From contig CALFIZ010000159.1 in the NCBI GenBank assembly GCA_937877575.1, forward strand, positions 1-10,874: a stretch of 10,874 nucleotides of DNA, in the 5' to 3' direction. The notes below the pieces were generated by a model. It worked only from the letters and a program-made list of their open reading frames with translations. It made no database searches and was not told the DNA's origin. Numbering within the stretch: position 1 is the first letter of the stretch; each line of letters starts with the position of its first letter. The DNA comes from an uncultured Marinilabiliales bacterium. GTDB taxonomy: Bacteria; Bacteroidota; Bacteroidia; Bacteroidales; BM520. Below, one piece after another: positions 1 through 8,198 of this stretch. Both the position numbers and the translations under genes were made by a program.

Positions 1-234
1 GTTCAGAAACCGAATCCGGGCATTATCGAATTTGCGCTCAGGCTCACGGACTCCAAGCCGTCTGAAAGCGTCTATATCGGCGATAACTTCAACAACGATG
101 TCGTATGCGCCTTCAATGCAGGCATTGACAGCATCTGGGTAAACAGAAAAAGGCAGCCGGTGCCTGACAGCTATGCACGCCCGACGCATATTATCAGCTC
201 ACTGACCGAAATTATAACCATATTGGAACCATGA
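1..234 (+). CDS. HAD-family hydrolase (phosphatase), C-terminal fragment
   Basis: The reading frame is open from the first base of the window to the TGA at 232-234, giving the last 77 residues of a protein whose start lies outside. The fragment opens with a KPNPGIIEFAL stretch, which fits HAD motif III (conserved Lys), and continues with YIGDNFNNDVVCAFNAG, which fits motif IV (GDxxxND, the Mg2+-binding acidic residues). It ends with the usual HAD-IA tail of an alternating strand/helix (DSIWVNR, then a helix after HIISSL). Proteins of this type hydrolyse small phosphate esters in the cytoplasm; the substrate cannot be told because the cap domain is missing. The stop overlaps the ATG of the nucleoside kinase (ATGA), so the two are probably co-transcribed and translationally coupled. 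Family confident, substrate unknown. Confidence 0.85.
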   Translation, partial: VQKPNPGIIEFALRLTDSKPSESVYIGDNFNNDVVCAFNAGIDSIWVNRKRQPVPDSYARPTHIISSLTEIITILEP

Positions 235-1901
235 TACAGATTTATTGCAGAAACACCAAGACCACCAAGAATTTCACCGAAGGGACCTCTTTGCAGGAAA
301 TGCTCCCCCACTTCACGTTTGACCAGCCATTTCAGATTATCTCCGCCAAGGTCAACAACGTGTCTCAGGGACTCAAGTTCCGCGTTTTCACCAACAAGGA
401 CGTGGAGTTTTTTGACGCACGCGAGGCAAGCGGTCTGCGCGTCTATTGCCGGTCGCTGTGTTTCCTTCTCTACAAAGCGGCAAACGACATCTTCCCCAAC
501 TGCAAACTCTTCGTTGAACTGCAAATATCAGGAGGGTTGTTCTGCAATCTTCACAAGGCTGATGGCAGTCCACTGACCAAACAGGACATCAAAAAACTGA
601 GCAGCCGCATGACTGAAATCGTCAACAAGGACATGATTTTCCACCGTTATCAGGTTCAGAGAGAAGAAGCCCTGAGGATATTTCGTGACAGAGGCTATGA
701 TGACAAGGTCAAGCTGTTGGAAACCAGCGGACAAGTATATACCGATTACTACACTTTGGGTGATACGGTTGACTACTACTACGGACGTCTTGTACCATCG
801 GCAAGCTATCTGAAAGTCTGGAAGTTGCAGCCGTTTCACAACGGATTTCTGCTCCGCATTCCCGACAAGCATAACCCCAACCAACTGTCACCTTTCATCA
901 GACAGCCAAAGGTTTTTTCCATGTTTACGGAGAATCTGCGGTGGAATATCATCATGGGACTGAACACCGTTGGGGATGTCAATCACTCTTGTCAGGCAGG
1001 TCATGCAAGGGAACTGATACAGGTTGCTGAAGCCTTGCAGGAAAAGAAGATAGTTCAGATAGCCGAATCCATCGACAGACGGTTCCATTCCGAAAAGCCT
1101 GTCAGATTAGTGCTGATTACAGGCCCGAGCAGCAGCGGCAAGACGACATTCTGCCGCCGCCTCAGCATACAGCTTAAAGCCTGCGGCTTAAGACCGCTGT
1201 CGTTATCAACCGACGACTATTTCGTCAACAGAGTGGAAACCCCTCGCCTGCCGAACGGTCAGTATGATTTCGACAATTTCGACACCGTGGACCATGAGAA
1301 ATTACAGGAAGACTTGGTTGCACTGATGCACGGAGAAACCGTTGAAGTCCCGGAATACAACTTCACGACCGGAAAGCGTGAATACAACGGCAAAAAACTC
1401 AACATTGAAGGAAGCACCGTAATTCTTCTTGAAGGCCTTCATGCCCTGAACCCTGAACTCACCTCAAAAATTCCGGATGGATACAAATACAGAATATTCA
1501 TCAACACACTGACAAACAACGCATTGGACAATCATAACTGGATACCCACGAGCGACAACCGACTGTTGAGGCGTATCGTCCGCGACTACAACAACAATTC
1601 GTTTACCGCGACAGAAACGATACGGCAGTGGCCGAGTGTACTTGACGCTGAGGAAAAGTGGATTTATCCATACATGGAGAATGCAGATGCCATGTTCAAC
1701 TCCGCATATCTGCTTGAATTTGCAGTATTGCGTTCTCACGCCGAACCGATTCTGGCCACAGTTCCGCAGAATTGTCCGGAATACAGCGAGGCACACCGAC
1801 TATTGACATTCATACATTATTTCACAGCCGTCTCAGACAAAGAAATACCATCGACATCGTTGCTCAGGGAATTTCTCGGCGGAAGCAGTTTCAACATTTA
1901 A
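231..1901 (+). CDS. Nucleoside (uridine-type) kinase with N-terminal TGS/ThrRS-like region
   Basis: A 556-residue cytoplasmic protein. Residues 1-60 look like a small ubiquitin/TGS-type fold, and residues about 60-285 resemble the second additional (editing-type) region of threonyl-tRNA synthetases, including the stretch NHSCQAGHARELI just ahead of the kinase part. The C-terminal half is a P-loop kinase of the phosphoribulokinase/uridine kinase family: Walker A GPSSSGKTT at 298-306 and the nucleoside-site motif LSTDDYF at 325-331, followed by the usual YDFDNFDTVD region. Such proteins are annotated in Bacteroidetes as nucleoside kinases, phosphorylating uridine/cytidine-like nucleosides for pyrimidine salvage; the role of the tRNA-synthetase-like part is not established. 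At 556 residues it is far longer than a plain uridine kinase (about 210). The start overlaps the upstream HAD stop (ATGA), and the antiporter begins 11 bp after its stop, which suggests one operon. Substrate specificity is inferred. Confidence 0.88.
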   Translation: MIQIYCRNTKTTKNFTEGTSLQEMLPHFTFDQPFQIISAKVNNVSQGLKFRVFTNKDVEFFDAREASGLRVYCRSLCFLLYKAANDIFPNCKLFVELQISGGLFCNLHKADGSPLTKQDIKKLSSRMTEIVNKDMIFHRYQVQREEALRIFRDRGYDDKVKLLETSGQVYTDYYTLGDTVDYYYGRLVPSASYLKVWKLQPFHNGFLLRIPDKHNPNQLSPFIRQPKVFSMFTENLRWNIIMGLNTVGDVNHSCQAGHARELIQVAEALQEKKIVQIAESIDRRFHSEKPVRLVLITGPSSSGKTTFCRRLSIQLKACGLRPLSLSTDDYFVNRVETPRLPNGQYDFDNFDTVDHEKLQEDLVALMHGETVEVPEYNFTTGKREYNGKKLNIEGSTVILLEGLHALNPELTSKIPDGYKYRIFINTLTNNALDNHNWIPTSDNRLLRRIVRDYNNNSFTATETIRQWPSVLDAEEKWIYPYMENADAMFNSAYLLEFAVLRSHAEPILATVPQNCPEYSEAHRLLTFIHYFTAVSDKEIPSTSLLREFLGGSSFNI

Positions 1902-1912
1902 CAAGCCACATC

Positions 1913-4159
1913 ATGGAAGGAAGTCTGGAATTAGTTTATGACCTCGCCGTGATATTTGTCACAGCAGGCATCACAACGCTGATATTCAAAATTCTAAAGC
2001 AGCCTCTCATCTTAGGATATATAGTTGCCGGCCTGCTTGTGGGGCCTCATCTCGGATTGTTCCCTCACACAATCAGTGCTGAATCCGTGGAACAATGGTC
2101 AGAAATAGGCATAATATTCCTGCTCTTCAGTCTTGGTCTGGAGTTCAGTTTCAAAAAACTGCTCAACGTGGGGAGCAGCGCGCTGATAACCGCAGGAACC
2201 ATCTTTATCGGAATGTTCGTCACAAGCTTGGGATTGGGCAAACTGATGGGCTGGACCAACATGGAATGTATTTTCCTCGGAGGCATGCTGTCGATGTCCT
2301 CCACTACAATCATCATCAAGGCATTTGACGACCTCGGCATGAAAAAACTGCCGTTCACGGAAGTCGTCTTCGGCACACTGGTTGTAGAAGACCTGCTCGC
2401 TGTCATACTTATGGTTCTGCTGTCAACAATGGCTGTAAGCCAGAAATTTGCCGGCGGCGAAATGCTGTTGGCACTACTTAAACTGTTGTTCTTCATCGTG
2501 TTATGGTTTTTGGTCGGGATGTTTGTAATCCCGTCATTACTCAAATGGGGACGAAAATTCTTCACTGATGAGATGCTGACGGTGCTGTCGATAGGACTGT
2601 GTTTCGGCATGGTAATCATTGCCAACTCTGTGGGATTCTCATCTGCACTCGGTGCATTCATCATGGGTTCAATGTTATCGGAAACAATTGAAGGTGAGCG
2701 CATTGAGCATCTCACAAGCGGCATCAAGGACTTGTTTGGGGCGGTGTTCTTCATTTCAGTGGGAATGCTCGTTGACCCGCAGATAATAATCCAATACTGG
2801 AAGCCGATTCTCATACTGATAGTGGTTGTGCTGACCATACTTCCGTTTTTTGCCACTATGGGTGTGCTGCTTTCAGGCAAAGGTCTGCATTCGTCAATAC
2901 GTGCAGGCTTCAGTTTTGCGCAAATCGGTGAATTTGCATTCATCATAGCCTCACTCGGCTCATCACTCGGCGTCATCTCCGATTTTATTTATCCGGTTAT
3001 AGTTGCCGTATCTGTAATCACCACATTCACAACTCCTTACTATATGAAAATGGCAGAACCGCTCAGCATCCGGCTGGCAAAAAAACTGCCACAGAACATT
3101 TTAAACCGTCTCACACCGGCTGTCAGCACAAACAAGACTCCGGCAAAGAAAAGTGAATGGAAGCAGCTTCTTACGATGTACGGCATACGCATCATAACAT
3201 ATTCGGTACTTCTGATTGCAATATACACAGTATCAGATATCTATCTCAAAAACTTTGTCACGCAGCATCTTACCGCAGCAAGCAATCTGACAATAGATTT
3301 TATATGTGCAGGCATAACCCTCGCCGTCATGTCGCCTTTCATCATCGGACTGATATTGTCAACCGGCAAACAACAGGAACTGTTCCAGACACTGTGGAAC
3401 AACGACCAGCCCAACAAAGGCATTCTCGTCGCACTCATACTGCTGAGGATTTTTATTGCCGTGACATTCGTTCTGGGTGTCATTTTCCATTATTTCAACC
3501 TGTCATGGTGGATTATTCTCCTGCTTGTAATAGGCATAAGCACATTGCTGCTTCTGGCACGCAACAACATCCAAAAGATGAACAGAATGGAACAGCGTTT
3601 TCTTAACAATTTGAGCGAAAAGGAGAAATACGAAAGGATGCAACGCCCAATGACCTCTTCAATAAAAGACAAGCTTGACGGCTATGATATTCATATTGAG
3701 CAGGTTACAGTATCACAAAACTCAATGCACATGGGTAAGCAGCTTAAAGATATTCCTATCAGAAGCGCATACGGTGTCAATATCATCAAGATAACCCGAG
3801 GCAACAAAATCATCAACATACCATCAGCCACCGACTATCTGTATCCGGGCGACCAGATTTTAGTGGTGGGGACAGAAAGTCAGATAAAATCATTCATGAG
3901 TGCTTTGGAGACCTCCAAAGAAGAGGAGACGGCACGCAACAAGGATGCCACTGACGTACAGCAGGCGGTACTGACTGCGGATTCGCTCCTGACCAACAAG
4001 TCGCTGAAGATGGTTGACATGCGCAACTCAGGCTGTATGCTGATAGGCATAGAGCGCGGCGGTGAAGCTTTCATGAATCCAAGTCCGGATTTCATCATGA
4101 TGGAAGGCGACACCGTGTGGATTATCGGCGAAGAGAATGCAGTGAAATCGTACGTATAA
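1913..4159 (+). CDS. CPA2-family cation:proton antiporter with RCK_C domains (KefB-like)
   Basis: A 748-residue inner-membrane protein. I place the start at ATG 1913 and not the in-frame ATG at 1772, because 1772 would overlap the kinase gene by 130 bp and the family's first membrane segment begins right after 1913 (LELVYDLAVIFVTAGI). Residues 1 to about 400 are a Na+/H+ exchanger-type bundle: GYIVAGLLVGPHLG near the N-terminus, an acidic pair E159-D160 in VVEDLLAV at the place of the transport-site acidic residues, and GAFIMGSMLSET. A second hydrophobic block of about four segments lies at roughly 418-560. Then come an RCK_C/TrkA_C module (about 592-668) and a likely second one (about 697-748, ending VWIIGEENAVKSYV). 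No Rossmann-type RCK_N with a GxGxxG motif is visible. Likely role: K+ or Na+ efflux in exchange for H+, gated by a ligand at RCK_C. The ion is unknown. Confidence 0.88.
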   Translation: MEGSLELVYDLAVIFVTAGITTLIFKILKQPLILGYIVAGLLVGPHLGLFPHTISAESVEQWSEIGIIFLLFSLGLEFSFKKLLNVGSSALITAGTIFIGMFVTSLGLGKLMGWTNMECIFLGGMLSMSSTTIIIKAFDDLGMKKLPFTEVVFGTLVVEDLLAVILMVLLSTMAVSQKFAGGEMLLALLKLLFFIVLWFLVGMFVIPSLLKWGRKFFTDEMLTVLSIGLCFGMVIIANSVGFSSALGAFIMGSMLSETIEGERIEHLTSGIKDLFGAVFFISVGMLVDPQIIIQYWKPILILIVVVLTILPFFATMGVLLSGKGLHSSIRAGFSFAQIGEFAFIIASLGSSLGVISDFIYPVIVAVSVITTFTTPYYMKMAEPLSIRLAKKLPQNILNRLTPAVSTNKTPAKKSEWKQLLTMYGIRIITYSVLLIAIYTVSDIYLKNFVTQHLTAASNLTIDFICAGITLAVMSPFIIGLILSTGKQQELFQTLWNNDQPNKGILVALILLRIFIAVTFVLGVIFHYFNLSWWIILLLVIGISTLLLLARNNIQKMNRMEQRFLNNLSEKEKYERMQRPMTSSIKDKLDGYDIHIEQVTVSQNSMHMGKQLKDIPIRSAYGVNIIKITRGNKIINIPSATDYLYPGDQILVVGTESQIKSFMSALETSKEEETARNKDATDVQQAVLTADSLLTNKSLKMVDMRNSGCMLIGIERGGEAFMNPSPDFIMMEGDTVWIIGEENAVKSYV

Positions 4160-6670
4160 TCACATATTCCTGTCAGGATACATCGACTGCCACCAGGAGT
4201 CGTCGTCCTGAAGCCATTTGGCAAACCATGCCAATATTGTCCGATGCCATTGGAGATGATTCTCATACTTGTTGATATGATGGTCTTCACCGTCAACAAG
4301 GATCAGTTCAACCGGACGGCCTAATATCTTCAAGGCACTGTAAAGCTGGATGCTGTTGCCGACAGGCACATTGGTGTCTGAATTGCCGTGCAGCAAAAGC
4401 AGCGGAGTGGTTATCTTGTCGGCATTGTAAAGCGGACTGTGTTCCGTGAAGAAATCCGGGTTATTCCAAGGATACGTGCCTGCATTTGCCACGGAACAAT
4501 AGCCTGTACCCCAGTTTCCTATGCCCCAATAATTCGCAAGGTCACTGATGCCGGCATGGCTCACGGCGGCAGCAAAGAAATCCGTCTTAGTCTGCAAATA
4601 CTGGGTCATGAATCCTCCGTAACTTGCGCCTATACAGCCCACCTTGGTGGAATCCACAAAACTGTGCTGACGGCAGAACAGCTTGGATCCATAGATTATC
4701 TCATCGGCAGTAGGGTCCCCCCACGCATTGACGTGACGTGCGCTGAACTCCTGTCCGTAACCCACGGTACCGCTCGGATTCAAGGCATAGACCACATACC
4801 CCTGTGCCGCAAACATCTGCACGGAATATCTCAACTCAAGTTTCCGCTGCGTGGGGGATGTCCCGCCATAGTAATACACTATAAGCGGATATTTCCCTGA
4901 ATTGTCGAAATCGGGCGGAAGGCAGTAGAATCCGGTGATTTCAGTGCCATCGGTATAATTGAAGTTCCAATCCTTCACCTCTCCCAATTCCACATCCCTA
5001 AGCTTTTCAGCCGAAAGGTCAAGGACACATAACATCTTCTGTTTCTTTGCATTATAATAATAGACCCTGTCGGCATTCGTCAGACTCTGTCCCGCACAGA
5101 CTATTTCAGGACTGTTTTTGGCGACAGACATTCTCCCTATCATATCCTCCGGAATGTCGAGCATGACATATTTGCCGTTCTCCGGATTCATCCTGAAAAT
5201 ATGCTGACAGTCCTTGTCCTTGGCCAACACATACAGCATATTGTCACTTCCGTTCCAGACGGCAGAGCCTACAGAAGGGTTAAAGCTCTTTGTAATCGGG
5301 CTAATCACCTTACTTGCAATATCATAGATGAAAAGCTGCGTATCGTAATCATTTCCTACAGGTTCATCCCCGGCATCAAATCCGATTTTACCGAAAGCCT
5401 CAGGTCCACCGAAAACCAACAGTTTGCCGTCATCAGGAGAAAACTCAACATCTTTCAGATATGGTTCATCGTAAAATATTGTATCTATGGCACTTGTCTG
5501 TAAATCCATGATGAAAACACTTGAAAATGAAAACGGATAAAGTGTGTCACAGTCAACACTGTAAGTGAGTATCAAATAACGTCCGTCATGGCTGACAGAG
5601 CTAACAGACATATTTCTGTTGCCATACGTCAACCTTTCATAATTACCCGATGTCAAATCGAATCTGAAGATATTGTAACGGTTTCTCCATCCTTTGATAA
5701 TATCGTCATGATTGGCGAAACGCTTCAATGGTTTGTCAGCATCCGGGCCTTTCTCCATTATTGAATACAGCAGTGTCTTTTCATCGGGCGAGACCACAAA
5801 ATGTCCGTCCGGAATATTTTCACAGACAGTTTCCTTAACCATAGTCACAGGGTCAACTGTCACGAAAGCCCGTTTATCATTATTTTTAGCGACATAATAC
5901 AATTTGTTGCTGACAGGCATCCAATGTGCATTTCTGAGCCAGTCACTGTTACCGGACAGCAATTTGCCGCTTGCCGATTCCAAAAGCATTGTGTATCTCT
6001 CAGTGTTGCCTTCCTTGGCATTTGATATCTTAATCATGGAATATTTGCCGTTATTCGACATGGAGACATCGGACACGCTCTTGCCGTTGAGCATATTGAG
6101 AATGGTATAGCGCATCTTCAAATCAGCACCCGCCGTGATTACAGCGTTTTTGTTGTCAGCCCTGACCATTGCCGACAAAGCAGGTTCCATGGTATCCTGT
6201 GATGAAAGCAGGCATTTTACCTGCACTTCACAACGCTGTGGCAGCAGTTCCAAATCAGTCTTGACCGCATAGACCGTGTCAGAAACGTTCTTTTCGGATT
6301 TCATTTTCTCCCCGTCAACATAGACATGAAACATAAACGGTGCGGAGACTTCCAGCTTGCCTTTGGAATAACGGTCGGAATTGATGTAAAACGAAACTAT
6401 GGAAAGAGAATAATCGCCTTCGGAATCAAGGTGAATCTTCCCTTCGTTATCAGCATCTGCAACTGTCGAGGCAGGTATTTCATTCATTGACATATTATTC
6501 TGCAACAGGTTCTTGACATCGTATTTTCTGTTGTTAACATCCGAGCTGTCGGACATAAAAGGCGTATTGACCTTATAAGGGGCAGAAACGAGGAACTGCC
6601 GTACCGTTGTCTGTGAAAATGCGCTGCCATAAATCGCAAGCAGGCATATCACCATCATTAATCTTTTCAT
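4160..6670 (-). CDS. Secreted S9 family serine peptidase (DPP IV/prolyl oligopeptidase type)
   Basis: An 836-residue exported peptidase. The ATG at 6670 is chosen over a TTG two codons upstream because it starts a clean signal peptide (MKRLMMVICLL..., probable cleavage after AFS at 19). Residues about 170-560 are repeat-rich beta-propeller-like sequence (VSPDEKTLLYS, VSHDGRYLILTYS, FSPDDGKLLVFGG); the alpha/beta-hydrolase domain follows from about 575. The catalytic triad is readable: Ser683 in GASYGGF, Asp765 in GNSDTNVP, His797 in GEDHHI. The Ser-Asp and Asp-His spacings (82 and 32) are close to those of human DPP IV (78 and 32). Such enzymes cut short peptides in the periplasm, often after proline, for amino-acid supply. 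A Glu-Glu N-terminus-binding motif typical of true DPP IV is not evident, so the subfamily is open. It is transcribed from its own promoter at 6800-6830. Confidence 0.92.
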   Translation of the reverse strand: MKRLMMVICLLAIYGSAFSQTTVRQFLVSAPYKVNTPFMSDSSDVNNRKYDVKNLLQNNMSMNEIPASTVADADNEGKIHLDSEGDYSLSIVSFYINSDRYSKGKLEVSAPFMFHVYVDGEKMKSEKNVSDTVYAVKTDLELLPQRCEVQVKCLLSSQDTMEPALSAMVRADNKNAVITAGADLKMRYTILNMLNGKSVSDVSMSNNGKYSMIKISNAKEGNTERYTMLLESASGKLLSGNSDWLRNAHWMPVSNKLYYVAKNNDKRAFVTVDPVTMVKETVCENIPDGHFVVSPDEKTLLYSIMEKGPDADKPLKRFANHDDIIKGWRNRYNIFRFDLTSGNYERLTYGNRNMSVSSVSHDGRYLILTYSVDCDTLYPFSFSSVFIMDLQTSAIDTIFYDEPYLKDVEFSPDDGKLLVFGGPEAFGKIGFDAGDEPVGNDYDTQLFIYDIASKVISPITKSFNPSVGSAVWNGSDNMLYVLAKDKDCQHIFRMNPENGKYVMLDIPEDMIGRMSVAKNSPEIVCAGQSLTNADRVYYYNAKKQKMLCVLDLSAEKLRDVELGEVKDWNFNYTDGTEITGFYCLPPDFDNSGKYPLIVYYYGGTSPTQRKLELRYSVQMFAAQGYVVYALNPSGTVGYGQEFSARHVNAWGDPTADEIIYGSKLFCRQHSFVDSTKVGCIGASYGGFMTQYLQTKTDFFAAAVSHAGISDLANYWGIGNWGTGYCSVANAGTYPWNNPDFFTEHSPLYNADKITTPLLLLHGNSDTNVPVGNSIQLYSALKILGRPVELILVDGEDHHINKYENHLQWHRTILAWFAKWLQDDDSWWQSMYPDRNM

Positions 6671-6745
6671 TATCAATTATATAATATTGTTCCCAATGTT
6701 TCAACATCACACCAATCACATTCCGGAGAGCTTCTTAAACCCAAT

Positions 6746-6761
6746 TCGGTCATTAGACCGA
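6746..6761 (-). other. Small hairpin in the S9 peptidase leader
   Basis: Perfect inverted repeat TCGGTC-ATTA-GACCGA: a 6-bp stem with a 4-nt loop, about 75-90 nt upstream of the peptidase start and inside the leader predicted from the promoter at 6800-6830. It is not followed by a U-tract on the minus strand, so it is not a terminator. It may stabilise the mRNA 5' end or be chance. Confidence 0.4.
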
Positions 6762-6799
6762 CTATTCGTTATAATGCCCCTTTTAATAGGTGGATTTTG

Positions 6800-6830
6800 C
6801 AAAAGTACGAATTTTTTCATCATCCTACAA
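6800..6830 (-). promoter_or_regulatory. Bacteroides-type promoter for the S9 peptidase
   Basis: On the minus strand a TTG (6828-6830) is followed after 20 nt by TACTTTTG (6800-6807), an exact match to the Bacteroidetes -7 consensus TAnnTTTG with a -33 TTG at the expected distance. Transcription would start about 120 nt upstream of the ATG at 6670, leaving a leader with one small hairpin. The position just downstream of the terminator at 6871-6909 fits an independent transcription unit. Confidence 0.65.
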
Positions 6831-6870
6831 CCGTACAAGATGCTTGAGTATCATTGTACATCCGAATCAT

Positions 6871-6909
6871 ACAAAAATCAAGGCGGGACAAACCGAAATT
6901 CATCCCGCC
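6871..6909 (-). terminator. Rho-independent terminator after the dockerin protein gene
   Basis: On the minus strand GGCGGGA (6903-6909) pairs perfectly with TCCCGCC (6882-6888) across a 14-nt loop and is followed by TTGATTTTTG. It begins 31 nt after the stop codon at 6941 and ends the regulator/dockerin operon before the peptidase promoter. Confidence 0.8.
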
Positions 6910-6940
6910 CTGAAACACTAAAATTATTATATGATCAATT

Positions 6941-8125
6941 CTATTTCTTATAGACGACCTTTGTTGTCCGTGTATATTCACCGTCAACGGATTCGCAGGA
7001 ACCTTTCTCTGAATATATTATATAGATTAAAGCGGTAATATCTCCAACATTAATTATGCCATCTCCATTTACGTCTGCGTTTTCAAAATAGAAAGGGCTT
7101 GGATTATATCCAACAATATAAGACGCAACAGTTGAGACATCAGCCACATTAACCTCACCGTCACCGTTGGCATCGCCAATCAGCAAATAATCAACTGTAG
7201 CATCGACACATACAGGTTCCGATTCACCTTCCGAATATAAAGCAGTAACACAATAATTATATGTACCGTTTGCCAATCCGGTTTCGGTAAATGTTGTTTC
7301 ATCAGTTGTGCCAACCGATTCCCCGTCACGAGTGACATTGTATCCAATTATGACATTCTTGTTTCCATTGACATCCATCAGGGTGACATCATCAATAAAA
7401 AAATTACCTACCTGAGGTTTTGAACCGTCACCGTGTTTCTTCATATCACCGTCAAATTCTATTCTATCTAATTTTATTATACCCTGTTCCCCAAATAGTG
7501 ACAATGAATACTGCCATTCGGCCACCATCTCATTGTTTACAGAAAAGGTAATCCAGTCATTGTCCAAATCAATGTCGAAAGTCAGTGGAAACCATGTGTC
7601 ATATTCCACATTATCCCAATGAGCACTATGAAAGCCCAAAGGATCTGTAGGATCCGGTATGTTTATCCATGCGTAATCTGAACCATATATCCAAACCTCA
7701 CATGAAACAACATCCCATCTATCTTTATCAATTTCCATATACGCCCACTGATCCTGTCCAAGATACCAGTACATGTTCAACACATAATGTCCGGAGGTAA
7801 AACCACCCATATCACAAAATATGTAATCATTCCAGTTCTTAATATTTAATGATTTTTCACCTGTATATGCATGATTATCCGATATAATGGCATCTCGGAT
7901 TGGCTGCTCAGAAGACCACGGATAAACCGGGTCGAATACCCCAACCTCGTAATTCTCAAATCCTTCGTTAACCAGATACGAGGATGACTGATGATTGATT
8001 CTGTTCTCAGTCAATGCGGTATTTGCATCCGGAACCCTGTCAACATCTGATGTCGGCAATGACTGTGCATGACCCCACACCGGCATCAGGCACACAACTG
8101 TTAAAAGTAATAGATTCTGTTTCAT
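6941..8125 (-). CDS. Secreted protein with Fn3-like module and C-terminal type I dockerin
   Basis: A 394-residue exported protein. The signal peptide runs to about residue 20 (VWGHA|QS). Residues about 50-250 form an Asp/Trp-rich, beta-strand-rich region beginning NEGFENYEVG, like the jelly-roll 'choice-of-anchor' or cleaved-adhesin modules of Bacteroidetes surface proteins, and may bind carbohydrate or protein. Residues 258-311 (YNVTRDGESVG...NYCVTALYSEGESEPVCV) resemble the Fn3-like modules of Porphyromonas haemagglutinin/gingipain adhesins. A type I dockerin follows, with two calcium loops, DANGDGEVNVAD (318-329) and DVNGDGIINVGD (351-362), each on the DxNxDGxxNxxD pattern. The last ten residues (TRTTKVVYKK) are basic. 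No catalytic domain is recognised. It lies 58 bp downstream of the TPR regulator on the same strand with no promoter motif between, so it is probably its operon partner. Exact role unknown; an adhesin or substrate-binding function is inferred. Confidence 0.8.
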   Translation of the reverse strand: MKQNLLLLTVVCLMPVWGHAQSLPTSDVDRVPDANTALTENRINHQSSSYLVNEGFENYEVGVFDPVYPWSSEQPIRDAIISDNHAYTGEKSLNIKNWNDYIFCDMGGFTSGHYVLNMYWYLGQDQWAYMEIDKDRWDVVSCEVWIYGSDYAWINIPDPTDPLGFHSAHWDNVEYDTWFPLTFDIDLDNDWITFSVNNEMVAEWQYSLSLFGEQGIIKLDRIEFDGDMKKHGDGSKPQVGNFFIDDVTLMDVNGNKNVIIGYNVTRDGESVGTTDETTFTETGLANGTYNYCVTALYSEGESEPVCVDATVDYLLIGDANGDGEVNVADVSTVASYIVGYNPSPFYFENADVNGDGIINVGDITALIYIIYSEKGSCESVDGEYTRTTKVVYKK

Positions 8126-8183
8126 TTGACATTTAATTTTTTTATTATCAATTAATTATTATCCTAAAAAGATTATTCAACCC
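8126..8183 (-). other. Intergenic leader between regulator and dockerin gene
   Basis: A 58-bp, very A/T-rich spacer. No TAnnTTTG promoter and no GC-rich terminator stem are seen, which supports co-transcription. The minus strand just before the ATG at 8125 is A-rich (a run of seven A), as is usual for Bacteroidetes start regions lacking a Shine-Dalgarno site. Confidence 0.55.
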
Positions 8184-8198
8184 TTAAAACTGTTTTAA
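8184..8198. repeat. 15-nt perfect palindrome over the regulator stop codon
   Basis: TTAAAAC-T-GTTTTAA has 7-bp arms around a central base and spans the last codons and stop of the regulator. As RNA it would give only a weak A/U hairpin. It could be a mild attenuator between the two genes or a by-product of the codons for K-Q-F-stop. Confidence 0.4.

Noticed and set aside
1772..1912. Upstream ATG extending the antiporter by 47 residues
   Set aside because: It would overlap the kinase gene by 130 bp and add polar sequence not expected before the first membrane segment; ATG 1913 is the better start.
2065..2976. 303-residue minus-strand frame inside the antiporter gene
   Set aside because: Ser/Met/Ile-rich composition typical of an antisense shadow of a membrane protein; the plus-strand antiporter explains the region.
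4194..4210. CAGGA...TCCTG hairpin as a terminator for the antiporter
   Set aside because: Only 5 bp, inside the peptidase coding sequence and not followed by a U-tract.
6674..6676. TTG as start of the S9 peptidase
   Set aside because: The ATG two codons downstream begins a standard signal peptide and needs no alternative start codon.
6687..6953. 88-residue plus-strand reading frame between peptidase and dockerin genes
   Set aside because: It runs antisense through the peptidase promoter and the terminator, overlaps the dockerin gene end, and has no recognisable domain; better explained as intergenic chance.
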